DNA of 64,000 bases from Oscillospiraceae bacterium (GCA_017540645.1 JAFYAQ010000012.1:58628-122627); one strand, 5' to 3'. Shown: positions 47,378-57,395, numbered from the stretch's first letter. Notes: generated by a model not told the origin, from the sequence alone. Made by a program: numbers and translations.

Positions 47378-48115
47378 TCAATCCATATTTCCCGTGGCGT
47401 ACATCAGCGCGGAAAGCGCGGCCACCGGAGCGGTCTCACAGCGGAAGATCCGGGGACCCATGGAGCAGAGAGGCAGGCCCATCATGGCCGCCAGCTCCGC
47501 CTCAAATGGTTCAAAGCCCCCCTCCGGTCCGGTGAGGATGGCGGCGGATCTGAGCTCCTGCGCCGACTCTATGGTCTCCTTCAGGCTCTTGCGTTCGCCG
47601 GTCTCGTAGAGAAACAGGGGCAGGTCCGTCTCCTTTGCTTTGTTAAAGGCCTCTGCAATGTCCGGCAGATAACCAATCGTGGGGATGATGCCCCTGCCGG
47701 ACTGCTTGGCGGCTTCCTCCGCGATGCGCTGCCAGCGGCTGACTTTTTTATCCGCATCGCCATGAAGCTTTGCCACACAGCGGTGGCTCTGGAAGAACCA
47801 GATCTCCGAGGCTCCCGCCTCCGTGCATTTTTGAATGATATACTCTGCCTTGTCCCCTTTGGGGAGGCCGCAGAGGATCAGCGCCTTTACGGACGGTTCC
47901 CCCTTGCAGGGGACAACCTCAAATACCTCCGCTTCCACTTCTTTCGGCGCCAGGTTTTTGATGGAGCAGTGAAAGTCTTTTCCTTTTCCGTCGCAAATTA
48001 CAAGCCGATCGCCAACCCGGAGCCGTAAGACCCGGACATGCTCGGCATCTTCGCCGAGGATAAAGGCGGTTCCGCCCTGGATGGTACTGCCGCCATTGAG
48101 GAAGAATCTGGGCAT
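47378..48115 (-). CDS. rsmE: 16S rRNA (uracil-1498-N3)-methyltransferase
   Basis: About 245 residues, SPOUT-class methyltransferase using SAM to methylate U1498 in 16S rRNA. N-terminal PUA-like domain MPRFFLNGG…HVRVLRLRVGDRLVICDGKG; C-terminal SPOUT knot with the SAM site LTGPEGGFEPFEAELA and the final MGPRIFRCETAPVAALSALMY. The start ATG 48115 fits the family (MPRFF); GGGAGG is 10 bases upstream, and an ATG at 48124 is an alternative. Confidence 0.95.
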   Translation of the reverse strand: MPRFFLNGGSTIQGGTAFILGEDAEHVRVLRLRVGDRLVICDGKGKDFHCSIKNLAPKEVEAEVFEVVPCKGEPSVKALILCGLPKGDKAEYIIQKCTEAGASEIWFFQSHRCVAKLHGDADKKVSRWQRIAEEAAKQSGRGIIPTIGYLPDIAEAFNKAKETDLPLFLYETGERKSLKETIESAQELRSAAILTGPEGGFEPFEAELAAMMGLPLCSMGPRIFRCETAPVAALSALMYATGNMD

Positions 48116-48225
48116 TTTAAACATGCCTCCCGGGAGTTTTTTCTTATTATGGCATATCTCCGGCGGTATTGCAAGTGCGGAACCATGCAAAAGCTGATCG
48201 CATAGCCTGGAGAGAGGTGAATACA

Positions 48226-48714
48226 ATGGTAGACACAGAGCGCATGCGACGGGTGCTGGATCGGATCCATGGAGCCCCGACGCCTCCGCCGAAACCCGGC
48301 CTGCCGCCTCCCCCGGTTATGATGCCCGGCCCGACACCAGACCGGCCCGAGGCGGAAGGCCCGGTAGAATGGCTGCGGCAAGAGAGACTTTTGACGGAGA
48401 TCCTGCGACGGGTCGGACAAAAAAGCCCCGCCCTTCGGCAAAGCATGAATCAACTTATGGATGCCTCCCGTCGACGGCAGAACACTCTCCGCCGCTGGAC
48501 CCATGGAAGCAGAGTCCCGCCGCCTCGGGTTCGGGACGCCTCTGTTTCCCAGCTGCTGAGCAGGGGTGAGGACCTGGCCAGGAGTCTGAGAGGAGCCTAT
48601 GCCCGGGAGTCAAGGAGAGACCCGGAAAACTGGCGCCGGATCAACGAGCTTGCCCGCAGCGTCGGGGAGACGGAGCGCAGACTTTCCGCGCTGCAGAGGC
48701 GTTTGCGGCGGTAA
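48226..48714 (+). CDS. Arg-rich helical protein of unknown function
   Basis: 162 residues. The start at 48226 has GAGAGGTG upstream. Residues 17-45 are proline-rich (PTPPPKPGLPPPPVMMPGPT); the rest is arginine-rich and helical, with a likely coiled coil at about 118-162 (RRDPENWRRINELARSVGETERRLSAL). No signal peptide or membrane helix. It is divergent from rsmE and converges on the next gene. I do not recognise a family; nucleic-acid or coat association is possible but not supported. Confidence 0.65.
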   Translation: MVDTERMRRVLDRIHGAPTPPPKPGLPPPPVMMPGPTPDRPEAEGPVEWLRQERLLTEILRRVGQKSPALRQSMNQLMDASRRRQNTLRRWTHGSRVPPPRVRDASVSQLLSRGEDLARSLRGAYARESRRDPENWRRINELARSVGETERRLSALQRRLRR

Positions 48715-48716
48715 AA

Positions 48717-48742
48717 ACCCCCTGTCCGAAAGGGCAGGGGGT
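48717..48742. terminator. Terminator between the converging small genes
   Basis: Stem ACCCCCTGTCC (48717-48727)/GGGCAGGGGGT (48732-48742) with GAAA loop. The run of A residues before it (48713-48717) is a T-run for the minus strand, so it mainly ends the nusA-ribF operon side. Confidence 0.85.
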
Positions 48743-48747
48743 CAGAA

Positions 48748-49608
48748 TCATACAAGACATCCGTAAATGAAAGAAGCGACAGTCAGTACCATGCCCAGTA
48801 CAATGCCCCCGGACCAGAACATGTACTTGAAGTCACCGGGATCCGTCTTTGGACGGGTTCTGCGGCGCGGCAGGGGCATGTTGTCAGGTCCGTACCAGTT
48901 CCCGTTGTCCGGATAATAGCTCTGCTCTTCCGGGTAGGAATCCGGATAACCGTATGTCTCCTGCATGGAGGGATCGTCCTGCCAGTACTCCGGGGTGGGA
49001 GTGTAACCGGGAGCACTGCCGTAAAACTCCGGCTCATAGGCGTAGCCGTCTTGATAGGGGTACGGCTGCTGTCCGTAGACATCTTGGGGATATCCCGCCC
49101 CTTCCGGATAGGCGCCTTCATAGCTCGTCTGAGCGGGGTATGGCGCGTAATTATAGCCCTGCGGCTGCTCCGGATAGACAGGATAGTAGGGCTGCTGCGG
49201 TGAGGTCGCATAGCTTCTCGGCCGCCGGGCACGTCCGGAGGCGGAGGCGGCTCCCTTTTTTCCGGGGGAGGGCTCCGTAAAGGGGTTTTCCCAGCCCAGG
49301 TCCGGAGCGTCCTCGCTCTGATAGTTCCGGGCGGAGTAGACCGGGGCCTCCTCCGCCGGCGTCTGCTGAGGCGGAGCGTAGTCGTCAAAACCCTCCTCCG
49401 CCGGCTCTTCTCCTACGATCCGGGTGCGGAGGCTGCTGAGGGCGGCGCCGGCACGTTGAGCCAGACCGGGACCTTTTTTCTCCGGCGGAACAAAGGTCTG
49501 CCGCCGGATCTCTTCCATAGTCTGCTCTTCCGCGCCAAAGGCCTGGGCGGGATCTGCGCCGTATACAGGCCGGTTTTTCTTTTTTCGGATCGAGTCAGTC
49601 AGGCTCAT
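48748..49608 (-). CDS. Tyr/Pro-rich tail-anchored membrane protein
   Basis: 286 residues. The first 80 are charged (SIRKKKNRPVYGADPAQAFGAEEQTMEEIRR); residues about 90-235 are rich in Tyr, Pro, Gln and Gly (YPVYPEQPQGYNYAPYPAQ and similar), low complexity and likely disordered; one hydrophobic helix at the very end (FWSGGIVLGMVLTVASFIYGCLV) should anchor it. No signal peptide. The start overlaps the ribF stop (ATGA), so it is the last gene of the nusA-infB operon. Unknown function. Confidence 0.7.
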   Translation of the reverse strand: MSLTDSIRKKKNRPVYGADPAQAFGAEEQTMEEIRRQTFVPPEKKGPGLAQRAGAALSSLRTRIVGEEPAEEGFDDYAPPQQTPAEEAPVYSARNYQSEDAPDLGWENPFTEPSPGKKGAASASGRARRPRSYATSPQQPYYPVYPEQPQGYNYAPYPAQTSYEGAYPEGAGYPQDVYGQQPYPYQDGYAYEPEFYGSAPGYTPTPEYWQDDPSMQETYGYPDSYPEEQSYYPDNGNWYGPDNMPLPRRRTRPKTDPGDFKYMFWSGGIVLGMVLTVASFIYGCLV

Positions 49609-50525
49609 AACCGCTCCTTTATTCTCTCTCTTGCCTGTTCCTCGTCCCGGGTGATCTGTTCTGAGAGCGCCCGGAGAGAAACAAATCGTTGTTCAGGCCG
49701 CAGATACTCTATAAACTCTATGGTCAGCGTCTTTCCGTACAGATTGCCGTGATAATCCAGCAGATGGCTCTCCACCGTCAGTTCCTCGTTCTCTGAAACC
49801 GTGGGCCGGATACCGATGTTCGTCACCGCAGAGAAGACACCTTCCGGCAGCCGAAAGCGAGTGACATAGACCCCGTGGGGAGGAACCAGCACGCCGGGGG
49901 AAAACTGCATATTCACCGTCGGCGCACCCAGATGTCTCCCAAGCCGCTGGCCGTGCCGCACGGTGTCGGTAAGGATGTGGGGATGCCCCATAAACCTGGC
50001 GGCGGCAGGCATATCGCCTGCGGTAAGGAGGGATCGTATATAGGTAGAACTGACGATCACGCCATCCAGCTCGACCTTTTGGATCACGTCGCAGCCGAGA
50101 CCGTTTTCCCGGCAATAGGCTGTCAGCTTGTCTGCATCGCCTTCCCCCCGCCAGCCGAAGCGGAAATCGTAACCCACTACGAAATGGACACAGCGCCATT
50201 CATGCCTCACCGCATCCAGGAACTCTCTCCAGGGCATTTCCATGGTTTCCCGGGTAAAGCGAAGGAATTCTACCCGGTCAATACCGTATAGTTCCCGGAT
50301 CAGCAGCGCTCTGTCCGGCGCGCTGTTGATCAGCGGCACCGCCTCCCCACGAACCAGCGTGTCCGGGTGAGTATCAAAGGTCATCACCGCCGGCGTAAGA
50401 CCCAGCTCCCGGGCCCGTTCCCGGGTCTTTTTCAGCAGCTCGCCGTGCCCCAAATGTACCCCGTCAAAGAAGCCGAGAGCCAGTACGCAGGGATCATCTC
50501 TCTTTTGTATCACGTCATACCTCAA
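49605..50525 (-). CDS. ribF: Bifunctional riboflavin kinase/FAD synthetase
   Basis: 306 residues. Makes FMN from riboflavin and FAD from FMN. N-terminal adenylyltransferase with ALGFFDGVHLGHGELL and later VVSSTYIRSLLTAGDM; C-terminal flavokinase with HGQRLGRHLGAPTVNMQF, GVYVTRF and VESHLLDYHGNLYGKTLTIEFIEYLRPEQRF. It follows truB with overlap of 11 bases, in the usual Firmicute order truB-ribF, and its stop overlaps the next start. Confidence 0.96.
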   Translation of the reverse strand: MRYDVIQKRDDPCVLALGFFDGVHLGHGELLKKTRERARELGLTPAVMTFDTHPDTLVRGEAVPLINSAPDRALLIRELYGIDRVEFLRFTRETMEMPWREFLDAVRHEWRCVHFVVGYDFRFGWRGEGDADKLTAYCRENGLGCDVIQKVELDGVIVSSTYIRSLLTAGDMPAAARFMGHPHILTDTVRHGQRLGRHLGAPTVNMQFSPGVLVPPHGVYVTRFRLPEGVFSAVTNIGIRPTVSENEELTVESHLLDYHGNLYGKTLTIEFIEYLRPEQRFVSLRALSEQITRDEEQARERIKERL

Positions 50526-51375
50526 AAAAGCTTTTTATGCTGCGGACGATCCCGGCCTTTGCCTCGCCCAGGGCCAGGAACTCCCCGCTCCCGGCGTACA
50601 GACGCAGTTTTCCATCCGGAGCGTCGGCGGAAAACTCGTTGCCGCAGCGGCATCGGCGCTCCTGTTCCTCGCTGAGCGTCAGAGCCGGCAGAGAGGAGAA
50701 AAGGGTATCGATAGGCAACAGCCGGTCCCTGTCCTCAAAACGGATCTCGGACACATGCTTGGCAGCCTCCACCCGGAAATCACCGATAGCCGTCCGCCGC
50801 AGGGCGGCCATACAGCCGCCGCAGCTCAGCGCCTCCCCCAAGTCGTTGCACAGAGTGCGGATGTAAGTGCCCCGGGAGCATCGCACACGTAGGATGAAAT
50901 CTTCATTCTCCTGTCCCAGCAGGTCCAGGGAGTAAATAGTTATGGGCCGTGGTGTACGCTCCACGCTGCCGCCACGGCGGGCAATATCATAGAGCTTTTG
51001 TCCGTTGATTTTAATGGCGCTGTACATAGGGGGAATCTGCAGCTGGGGCCCGAGAAAGCGAGGCAGCACAGCTGCGATTTCCGCTTCTGTTAAACAGACG
51101 TCGGAACGGCGCAAAACGTTGCCTGTTATATCCTGGGTATCGGTGACAATGCCGGGACGAAAGGCGGCCACATACTCCTTGGTCTCCGCCTCGGCCCAGG
51201 CGGCAGCCCGAGTGGCCCGGCCGACCAATACCACAAGAAGACCGGTTGCAAGGGGATCCAGCGTGCCCGCGTGACCGATCCGCCGCTCTCGCAGGATGCC
51301 CCGGAGCTTTGCCACACAATCCTGGCTGGTCCAGCCCTCTTCCTTGTCAACCAGCAGGAGCCCGCTTACGGCCAT
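50515..51375 (-). CDS. truB: tRNA pseudouridine-55 synthase
   Basis: About 286 residues. Makes pseudouridine 55 in the TΨC loop. LLLVDKEEGWTSQDCVAKLRG at the start; catalytic aspartate in RIGHAGTLDPLATGLLVVLVG; later IPPMYSAIKINGQKLYDIARRG and RVRCSRGTYIRTLCNDLGEAL. The start at 51375 follows GGAGGAG and overlaps the nrnA end by 10 bases. A longer open frame upstream in the same phase overlaps nrnA and is not used. Confidence 0.96.
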   Translation of the reverse strand: MAVSGLLLVDKEEGWTSQDCVAKLRGILRERRIGHAGTLDPLATGLLVVLVGRATRAAAWAEAETKEYVAAFRPGIVTDTQDITGNVLRRSDVCLTEAEIAAVLPRFLGPQLQIPPMYSAIKINGQKLYDIARRGGSVERTPRPITIYSLDLLGQENEDFILRVRCSRGTYIRTLCNDLGEALSCGGCMAALRRTAIGDFRVEAAKHVSEIRFEDRDRLLPIDTLFSSLPALTLSEEQERRCRCGNEFSADAPDGKLRLYAGSGEFLALGEAKAGIVRSIKSFFEV

Positions 51376-52310
51376 AGCTCCTCCACCACGGCACGGACCG
51401 CCTCCGCCGCCTCCTGGGGTGGGAGAGGAATTTCGCAGCCGGAAGCCATCTTGTGACCGCCGCCGCCGAAGCGGGCGCAGACCAGGGAGGCGTCCACACT
51501 GCCGTCGGTGCGCAGGGAGACCTTGCTCCGCGGCGGAGTTGTCGGCAGTTCCCGAACGGTGATGGCCGCCCGGTTGCCCTGGACAAGCCCCGCCAGATTG
51601 CTGATATCGTCGCAGTCGTTTTCCGTGGCCTCGGCATCCCGGAGCATCTGCAGCGGCACTACCGCCACGTTGATGGCCCCGTCCCGGTAGGAGCGCATGG
51701 TAGAGAAAATCAGTCCCTCCAGCTTCAGCCGGCTGCGGCTCTTGGTCCGAAAGAGAAGCTTGTTCCATTCTTTCAGATGGGCGCCGCTGTCCATCAGCCT
51801 GGCGGCGGCGCGGAAGGTGTCGGCGTTGGTGTTGGCGTAACAAAAGCAGCCGGTATCCGTGGAAACGGCGATGTATAGAAGATCCGCTTCCTCCTGATCC
51901 GGCTTGCCCAGCAGCGCCTCGATCAGCTCCAGAACGATTTCCCCGCAGGCGGCTTTATGGGGCCATACCAGGGCGGGGGAGCGCTCCGAGCGGCTGGCGT
52001 GATGGTCGATCCAGAGATCGATCTCTCCCTGGAATCCCAGGGGAAGGAGACCGTAGTCGGCGATATCCACCGCGGCAACGGTTTGGGGAACAAAATCCAC
52101 GGGAGCGAAATACTTCTCCACAAAGGGGAGGTAGGTCTCCGTGATCTCCCGATTGGGGAACATATACGCGCTTTTTCCCAGCCGTCGAAGGGCATGGCAA
52201 AGCGCACCGGCGCAGCCCAGGGTATCCCCGTCGGGCCGCCGGTGCGTCAGCACCAGGAATTGATCGTGGCTGCGGAGGAACTCCGCTGCGTCCTGAAACT
52301 CCATGGTCAT
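51366..52310 (-). CDS. nrnA: DHH/DHHA1 phosphoesterase, NrnA-type nanoRNase/pAp phosphatase
   Basis: 314 residues. Degrades very short RNAs and 3'-phosphoadenosine 5'-phosphate. DHH domain motifs: LTHRRPDGDTLGCAGAL, AVDIADYG, LWIDHHASRSERSPALVWP (DHH), SVSTDTGCFCYANT; DHHA1 domain with GVLP-like ends and ARFGGGGHKMASGCEIPL. It overlaps rbfA by 4 bases and truB by 10 bases, in the order rbfA-nrnA-truB seen in many Gram-positive genomes. Confidence 0.93.
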   Translation of the reverse strand: MTMEFQDAAEFLRSHDQFLVLTHRRPDGDTLGCAGALCHALRRLGKSAYMFPNREITETYLPFVEKYFAPVDFVPQTVAAVDIADYGLLPLGFQGEIDLWIDHHASRSERSPALVWPHKAACGEIVLELIEALLGKPDQEEADLLYIAVSTDTGCFCYANTNADTFRAAARLMDSGAHLKEWNKLLFRTKSRSRLKLEGLIFSTMRSYRDGAINVAVVPLQMLRDAEATENDCDDISNLAGLVQGNRAAITVRELPTTPPRSKVSLRTDGSVDASLVCARFGGGGHKMASGCEIPLPPQEAAEAVRAVVEELWP

Positions 52311-52690
52311 TCTCCCGTATCTTTTTCGGGATCGCCGTTTTCCTCCGGCACGTCCAACTGCCGAAGCAGGTCATTGATATGGGCTCCGTGCTCAATGGAG
52401 TGGTCCAGCTCAAAGATCAGCTCCGGGGTGTAGCGAAGGGAGAGGGCGGAGCCCAGCTCATGCCGCAGCCAGCCGCCGCAGGATTTGAGCCCCTTTTTGA
52501 ATTCCTTCTCATTGACATCCCCCAACACGCTGAGATAGACCTTGCAGTAGCGCAGATCACCGGTAGTCTCTGTGCGAACTACGCTGACAAGATCGCCCTG
52601 CTGGACGCGGGGGTCCTTGACCTGGCGGAGCCGGTCCGCCAGGACACGCTGGATGTCGTCATTGATCCGGGCAATATGATTGGTAGCCAT
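52307..52690 (-). CDS. rbfA: Ribosome-binding factor A
   Basis: 127 residues, KH-like fold, needed for 16S rRNA maturation and 30S assembly, mainly in the cold. HIARINDDIQRVLADRLRQVKDPRVQ at the start, then VRTETTGDLRYCKVYLSVLGDVNEKEF, and LRHELGSALSLRYTPELIFELDHSIEHGAHINDLLRQL near the end. It is 18 bases after infB, in the expected order. Confidence 0.95.
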   Translation of the reverse strand: MATNHIARINDDIQRVLADRLRQVKDPRVQQGDLVSVVRTETTGDLRYCKVYLSVLGDVNEKEFKKGLKSCGGWLRHELGSALSLRYTPELIFELDHSIEHGAHINDLLRQLDVPEENGDPEKDTGE

Positions 52691-52708
52691 AGTGTACCTC
52701 TCGCTGTA

Positions 52709-55078
52709 TTACAGCTGCTGATTGACAAAGCACTCGATGATGTCGCCTTCCCGCACATCGTTGAACTTCTCGATCTGGATGCCGCACTCGTAGCCGCTGG
52801 CGACTTCCTTCACGTCGTCCTTGAAACGGCGCAGGGAGGCAAGCTCGCCTTCGAAGATGACGATGTTGTCCCGGTTGACACGGACGGAGCTGTTGCGCTG
52901 GATCTTTCCGTCCTGAACGTAGCAGCCGCAGATGGTGCCGACTTTGGAGACCTTGAAGGTCTGGCGCACCTCGGCGTGGCCGATGACCACTTCCTGGAAC
53001 TTGGGGGAGAGCATGCCCTTGAGAGCCGCTTCCACATCGTTGATGCAGTCGTAAATGACCCGGTACATCCGCAGCTCTACCTTGGCGCGTTCGGCGCTCT
53101 CCCGGGCGGCGCTGTCGGGGCGGACGTTGAAGCCAACGATCACCGCGTTGCTGGTGGAGGCCAGCATCACGTCGCTCTCGTTGATGGCGCCCACGCCGGA
53201 GTGGATGACCTTCACCCGGACTTCCTCGTTGGAGAGCTTTTCCAGGGAGGTCTTTACGGCCTCGGCGCTGCCCTGCACGTCGGCCTTCACAATGATGTTG
53301 AAGTCCTTCAGCTCGCCCTCCTGGATCTTGGCGAACAGGTCCTCCAGAGAAACCTTCTTGCTGCCGCCGGCACTCATGGCCTTCTGCTGGGCCAGACGCT
53401 CAGCGGCCAGCTCGCGGGCCATGCGTTCATCCGCCACGGCATTGAAGGTATCACCGGCGGAGGGAACGTCGGACATGCCGGCGATCTCCACGGGAACGGA
53501 GGGGCCGGCCTCGCTGATGCGGCGGCCCTTATCGTCGGTCATAACACGAACACGGCCCACGGCGGTACCGGCGATGATGATATCTCCGGTGTGCAGGGTG
53601 CCGTTTTGTACCAGCACGGTCATGATGGGACCGCGGCCCTTGTCCAGACGAGCTTCGATGACAGTACCGACGGCCGGACGGTTGGGGTTAGCTTTCAGCT
53701 CCATGATCTCCGCCTGAAGAGCCATGTTCTCCAGCAGTTCGTCGATGCCCATGCCGGTCTTGGCGGAGATGGGGATCACCATGGTGTCGCCACCCCACTC
53801 CTCGGGGACCAGATCGTACTTGGTCAGATCCTGCTTGATCCGGTCGGGGTTGGCGCCGGGCAGATCCATTTTATTCACCGCCACTACGATGGGAATGTTG
53901 GCGGCCTTGGCGTGATTGATGGACTCGATGGTCTGGGGCATGATGCCGTCGTCGGCGGCCACCACCAGAATGGCGATATCCGTCACCATGGCGCCCCGGG
54001 CGCGCATGGTGGTAAAGGCCTCATGACCGGGGGTGTCCAGGAAGGTGATGGGGCTGCCGTTGATCTGCACCCGATAGGCGCCGATATGCTGGGTGATGCC
54101 GCCGGCCTCGCCGGCCACCACGTTGGCGCTGCGGATACGGTCCAGCAGGGAGGTCTTGCCGTGGTCTACATGGCCCATGACCACCACCACCGGGGCGCGG
54201 GGCTCCAGCTCTTCGGCGGTGTCCTCTCTGTCGCCGATCAGCTTTTCCTCCACCGTGACAATGACCTCCCGCTCAACCTTGCAGCCCATTTCCATGGCTA
54301 CCAGAGCGGCGGTATCGTAATCGATGGTATCGGACACGGAGGCCATAACGCCCATCTTGATCAGCTGCTTGATGACCTCCACCGCCGTCTTCTTCATGCG
54401 GGAAGCCAGCTCGCCAACATTGATCTCGTCGGGAATGCTGACCTTGGTGGGGGCCTTGCGGGCTACTTCAAACTGGAGGCGCTGGAGCTTGTTGCGCTCC
54501 TCCTGGCGGCGCTTGCTGCTGGGGACCTGCTGCTGCTGACGCTGCCGGTTTTTGTTCTGGATCTTCTCCTTGCCTCGGCGCTGCATGTTCTGTGCTTTTT
54601 CCCCGGCCAGATTGTCAAAGCGTTCGTCGTACTTGGAGAGATTGGGGCCGGTGGAGCCGCGGGTGTCCACCACGCGTTTTTCCACTGCCTGCTTGGGCAG
54701 ACGGGGCTTTTGCTCCTTGGGCTTGGCCGGAGCCGCAGGTGCGGCTGTCGGCTGGGGCTGTGCCTTGACCGGAGCCTGCGCCAGAGGCTGAGAAGCCGCA
54801 GCCTTGGGGGCGGGGGCGTCGGCCTTGGACTCTTCCTGGACAGGCTTTGTCTCGGGCTTCTTCTCCGCCGGTTCCGGAGCGAAGATCTCCGCGATGCTGC
54901 CCACCTGGTTATGCTGGGTCAGATACTCAAAGATCAGACTCAGCTCGTCATCTTCCAGAACCTGCATGTGGTTCTTGGGCGCGGCAGAGTAATCCGTCAG
55001 GATCTGGCTGACGGTCTTGGAGGTCAGGCCAAAGTCCTTGGCGACCTCATGGATTCTGTATTTAAAATCAAGTGCCAT
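52709..55078 (-). CDS. infB: Translation initiation factor IF-2
   Basis: 789 residues. Brings fMet-tRNA to the small ribosomal subunit. N-terminal region (about 1-200) is rich in Ala/Pro/Gln/Arg with a DnaA-like start motif ([21 protein letters not shown]); IF2_N part [29 protein letters not shown] domain with [15 protein letters not shown] (G1), DTPGHEAF (G3), [10 protein letters not shown] (G4); then domains II, III and IV up to ECFVNQQL. The ATG follows GGAGGAAG. It is the middle of the nusA-infB operon. Confidence 0.98.
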   Translation of the reverse strand: MALDFKYRIHEVAKDFGLTSKTVSQILTDYSAAPKNHMQVLEDDELSLIFEYLTQHNQVGSIAEIFAPEPAEKKPETKPVQEESKADAPAPKAAASQPLAQAPVKAQPQPTAAPAAPAKPKEQKPRLPKQAVEKRVVDTRGSTGPNLSKYDERFDNLAGEKAQNMQRRGKEKIQNKNRQRQQQQVPSSKRRQEERNKLQRLQFEVARKAPTKVSIPDEINVGELASRMKKTAVEVIKQLIKMGVMASVSDTIDYDTAALVAMEMGCKVEREVIVTVEEKLIGDREDTAEELEPRAPVVVVMGHVDHGKTSLLDRIRSANVVAGEAGGITQHIGAYRVQINGSPITFLDTPGHEAFTTMRARGAMVTDIAILVVAADDGIMPQTIESINHAKAANIPIVVAVNKMDLPGANPDRIKQDLTKYDLVPEEWGGDTMVIPISAKTGMGIDELLENMALQAEIMELKANPNRPAVGTVIEARLDKGRGPIMTVLVQNGTLHTGDIIIAGTAVGRVRVMTDDKGRRISEAGPSVPVEIAGMSDVPSAGDTFNAVADERMARELAAERLAQQKAMSAGGSKKVSLEDLFAKIQEGELKDFNIIVKADVQGSAEAVKTSLEKLSNEEVRVKVIHSGVGAINESDVMLASTSNAVIVGFNVRPDSAARESAERAKVELRMYRVIYDCINDVEAALKGMLSPKFQEVVIGHAEVRQTFKVSKVGTICGCYVQDGKIQRNSSVRVNRDNIVIFEGELASLRRFKDDVKEVASGYECGIQIEKFNDVREGDIIECFVNQQL

Positions 55079-55079
55079 A

Positions 55080-55493
55080 TTATCTTCCTCCTATATGGGT
55101 GGGATGCTCTTTCCGTTTCTCCGCTTTTCGCCGCCGGATCTTCTCCTGACTCGCGGCAAGGCCGTCGGCGGTCTCCCGCCAGCCGGGGTCTGACTCCGCC
55201 ATGGCGGCAGAAAATTGTACCGCCAGTCCCAGGTCGGTAAAACAGACCATACTGCAGCCCCGGCGGCCCAGGAGCGCGGAGAGCTCGCGCTTTTCCCAGG
55301 GCATGGTCCGCAGCGGCGCTTGATGCCCGGCCAGGGCATCCGCGGCCCGCTTGCAGGCGTTGGGGGACGCGTCACAGGCCAGGAGCAGCAGTCTTGCCCG
55401 TCCTTTGTGGGCTGCGTCCCGGCAGCTGTCCTCTCCCGTCAACAGCAGTCCGGCTTTGCGGCCCAGGGCCAGATATGATTGAGCCCTATCCAT
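55080..55493 (-). CDS. ylxQ: L7Ae-family ribosomal/RNA-binding protein, YlxQ
   Basis: 137 residues, L7Ae/L30e fold, RNA-binding. Visible: [48 protein letters not shown] and the later [18 protein letters not shown], a shape typical of YlxQ; the last 40 residues are basic ([20 protein letters not shown]). It overlaps ylxR and is 1 base from infB, in the usual order ylxR-ylxQ-infB. Its exact role is unproven in most species. Confidence 0.9.
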   Translation of the reverse strand: MDRAQSYLALGRKAGLLLTGEDSCRDAAHKGRARLLLLACDASPNACKRAADALAGHQAPLRTMPWEKRELSALLGRRGCSMVCFTDLGLAVQFSAAMAESDPGWRETADGLAASQEKIRRRKAEKRKEHPTHIGGR

Positions 55494-55755
55494 CCGCCGC
55501 CTCCATTTCCGAACGAAGCCGTTCCATCACGTCCTCCGGAATCGGCACGCCCAGCGCCCGTTCCAGGGCCTTGGAGCGCACCGCCTTGCGGAGGCACTGG
55601 CTGTCCCGGCAGAGATAGGCGCCCCGGCCTGGGGCCTTGCCTCTTCCGTCGATAGACACGGTTCCCTCCGGAGAACGGACGACACGCACAAGCTCATTTT
55701 TCGGTTTTTGTATCCGGCAGCCAAGACATTGCCGGATCGGAATGGTTTTCGGCAA
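55486..55755 (-). CDS. ylxR: YlxR/RnpM family protein (DUF448)
   Basis: 89 residues. IPIRQCLGCRIQKPKNELVRVVRSPEGTVSIDGRGKAPGRGAYLC, followed by KAVRSKALERALGVPIPEDVMERL, with the conserved GRGAYLC turn. YlxR (RnpM) binds nucleic acid, and in B. subtilis it has been linked to RNase P control. TTG start at 55755 has AGGGGGA upstream. It overlaps ylxQ, downstream of nusA. Confidence 0.92.
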   Translation of the reverse strand: MPKTIPIRQCLGCRIQKPKNELVRVVRSPEGTVSIDGRGKAPGRGAYLCRDSQCLRKAVRSKALERALGVPIPEDVMERLRSEMEAADG

Positions 55756-55803
55756 GAGTGAAATCCCCCTGTGATCAAATTCGTTTAAAACAGCCGATGC
55801 AGC

Positions 55804-56874
55804 TTACTCCGCGGCACTCTCCGGCTTGATATCGATCTTGAATCCGGTGAGCTTGGCCGCCAAACGGGCGTTCTGGCCTTCCTTGCCGATGGCCAGAGAC
55901 AGCTGGCTGTCGGGCACGATCACCTTGCAGCTCTTTCCCTCGTCCAGCACCGTCACGGAGACGACCTCGGCGGGGGAGAGGGCGGAGGCGATGTACTGCT
56001 CCGCGTCCTCGCTGTACTTGATGATATCGATCTTCTCGCCGCCCAGCTCGTTGACGATGCTGGCCACGCGTCCGCCCCGGGGTCCGACGCAGGCGCCGAT
56101 GGGATCCACCTCAGGATCGGCGGAGAGAACGGCCATCTTGGTGCGGCTGCCGGCCTCCCGAGCGATGGAGCGGATCTCCACCGTGCCGTCAAAGATCTCC
56201 GGCACCTCCAGCTCAAAGAGCCGCTTCACCAGACCCGGGTGGGTCCGGGAGATCAGCACCTGAGGCCCGCGGGTGGACTTGCGCACCTCCACCACATAGA
56301 CCTTGATCCGATCGCCCTCGTGAAGCTCCTCGCCCCGGATGCGCTCCGTGGGAGGAAGCATGGCCTCGGTAAACTCGGAGTTGGAGTTGATCTTAATGGA
56401 GACAGCGCCGGTCCTGGGCTCGATGCGGGAGACGACGCCCGTCAGAATCTCATGCTCCTTGGAGGTGAACTCGTCGTAAATCAGACCCCGTTCCGCCTCC
56501 CGGATGCCCTGGATGATGACCTGCTTGGCGGCCTGGGCGGCGATGCGCCCGAACTTCTTGGTCTCCACCGGCACGTTCACCGTGTCGCCCACCTGGGCGT
56601 GGGGGTCATAGCGCCGGGCCATGTCCAGCGTCATCTCCACGCCGGGATCCACATAATCCTCATCCTCCACTACGGTCATCTGGGAGGTGATGTCGATGTT
56701 CTTTTTCGCCTGGTCGATCTCGATGGTCACGTTCTCATTGCCGTCGTGATTGTTGCGCTTGTAAGCGGTCAGCAGGGCCTGACGGATCTTCTCCAGCATG
56801 TATTCCTGAGGAATGCCCTTTTCTTTTTCAATGGCTTCGATGGCGTCAAAAAAGTCCGCGTTCATAACACTCAT
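55804..56874 (-). CDS. nusA: Transcription termination/antitermination factor NusA
   Basis: 356 residues, typical Gram-positive length without the C-terminal acidic repeats of E. coli. N-terminal RNA-polymerase-binding domain (about 1-130), S1 domain starting near [33 protein letters not shown], then KH1 and KH2 domains with [36 protein letters not shown] and [23 protein letters not shown]. It binds RNA polymerase and promotes pausing and some terminators. TAAGGAG precedes the ATG. It follows rimP and may regulate its own operon through the leader hairpin. Confidence 0.97.
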   Translation of the reverse strand: MSVMNADFFDAIEAIEKEKGIPQEYMLEKIRQALLTAYKRNNHDGNENVTIEIDQAKKNIDITSQMTVVEDEDYVDPGVEMTLDMARRYDPHAQVGDTVNVPVETKKFGRIAAQAAKQVIIQGIREAERGLIYDEFTSKEHEILTGVVSRIEPRTGAVSIKINSNSEFTEAMLPPTERIRGEELHEGDRIKVYVVEVRKSTRGPQVLISRTHPGLVKRLFELEVPEIFDGTVEIRSIAREAGSRTKMAVLSADPEVDPIGACVGPRGGRVASIVNELGGEKIDIIKYSEDAEQYIASALSPAEVVSVTVLDEGKSCKVIVPDSQLSLAIGKEGQNARLAAKLTGFKIDIKPESAAE

Positions 56875-56897
56875 TTTGATAATCGCTCCTTAGTATT

Positions 56898-57350
56898 TCA
56901 GTCGAGACACAGGTTGACCTTGGCCACCTGTCCTTTTTCAAAAACGATCTCTTTCTCGTTCACCCGGAGGGTGATCTCCCCGTCACGGTAGGCGCTCAGG
57001 ATACCTATAAAGCTCTTTTGCCCGGCGATGGGCTTATAGAGCCGCAGCTCCACCTTGCTGCCGAGATAGCGCTCAAAATGCCGGGGCTGCTTCAGCTCCC
57101 GGGTAAGGCCCGCGGAGCTGACCTCAAAAACATAGCTGTCGGGGATCGGGTCCTTCTCGTCCAGGATCGGGTCCAGCGCCTTGGAGAGAGCCTCGCAGTC
57201 GTCGATGCCAACGCCGCCCTCCTTGTCGATATACACCCGCAGGAACCATTGACCGGCCTCCCGGACGTATTCCACGTCATAAAGCTCCAGCCCCAGCTCC
57301 TGCGCGGCGGCCTCAGCCAGCGCGGTGACGGTATCCGTGATCTTACTCAT
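56898..57350 (-). CDS. rimP: Ribosome maturation factor RimP
   Basis: 150 residues, needed for 30S subunit maturation. Patterns: LGLELYDVEYVREAGQWFLRVYIDKEGGVGIDDCEALSKALDPILDEKDPIPDSYVFEVSSAGLTRELKQPRHFERYLGSKVELRLYKPIAGQKSF, a full RimP profile. GAGGAA precedes the ATG. First gene of the nine- to ten-gene nusA-infB operon. Confidence 0.96.
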   Translation of the reverse strand: MSKITDTVTALAEAAAQELGLELYDVEYVREAGQWFLRVYIDKEGGVGIDDCEALSKALDPILDEKDPIPDSYVFEVSSAGLTRELKQPRHFERYLGSKVELRLYKPIAGQKSFIGILSAYRDGEITLRVNEKEIVFEKGQVAKVNLCLD

Positions 57351-57395
57351 AGAATTCCTCTTTTTCCAATTTCTGACAGATCGTGTTCAATCAAC

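Noticed and set aside
52379..55240. 953-codon open frame on the plus strand opposite infB
   Set aside because: It is the mirror of a GC-rich, well-conserved gene: infB on the other strand has all its motifs, while this frame has only low-complexity Gly/Asp/Leu runs and no start signal.
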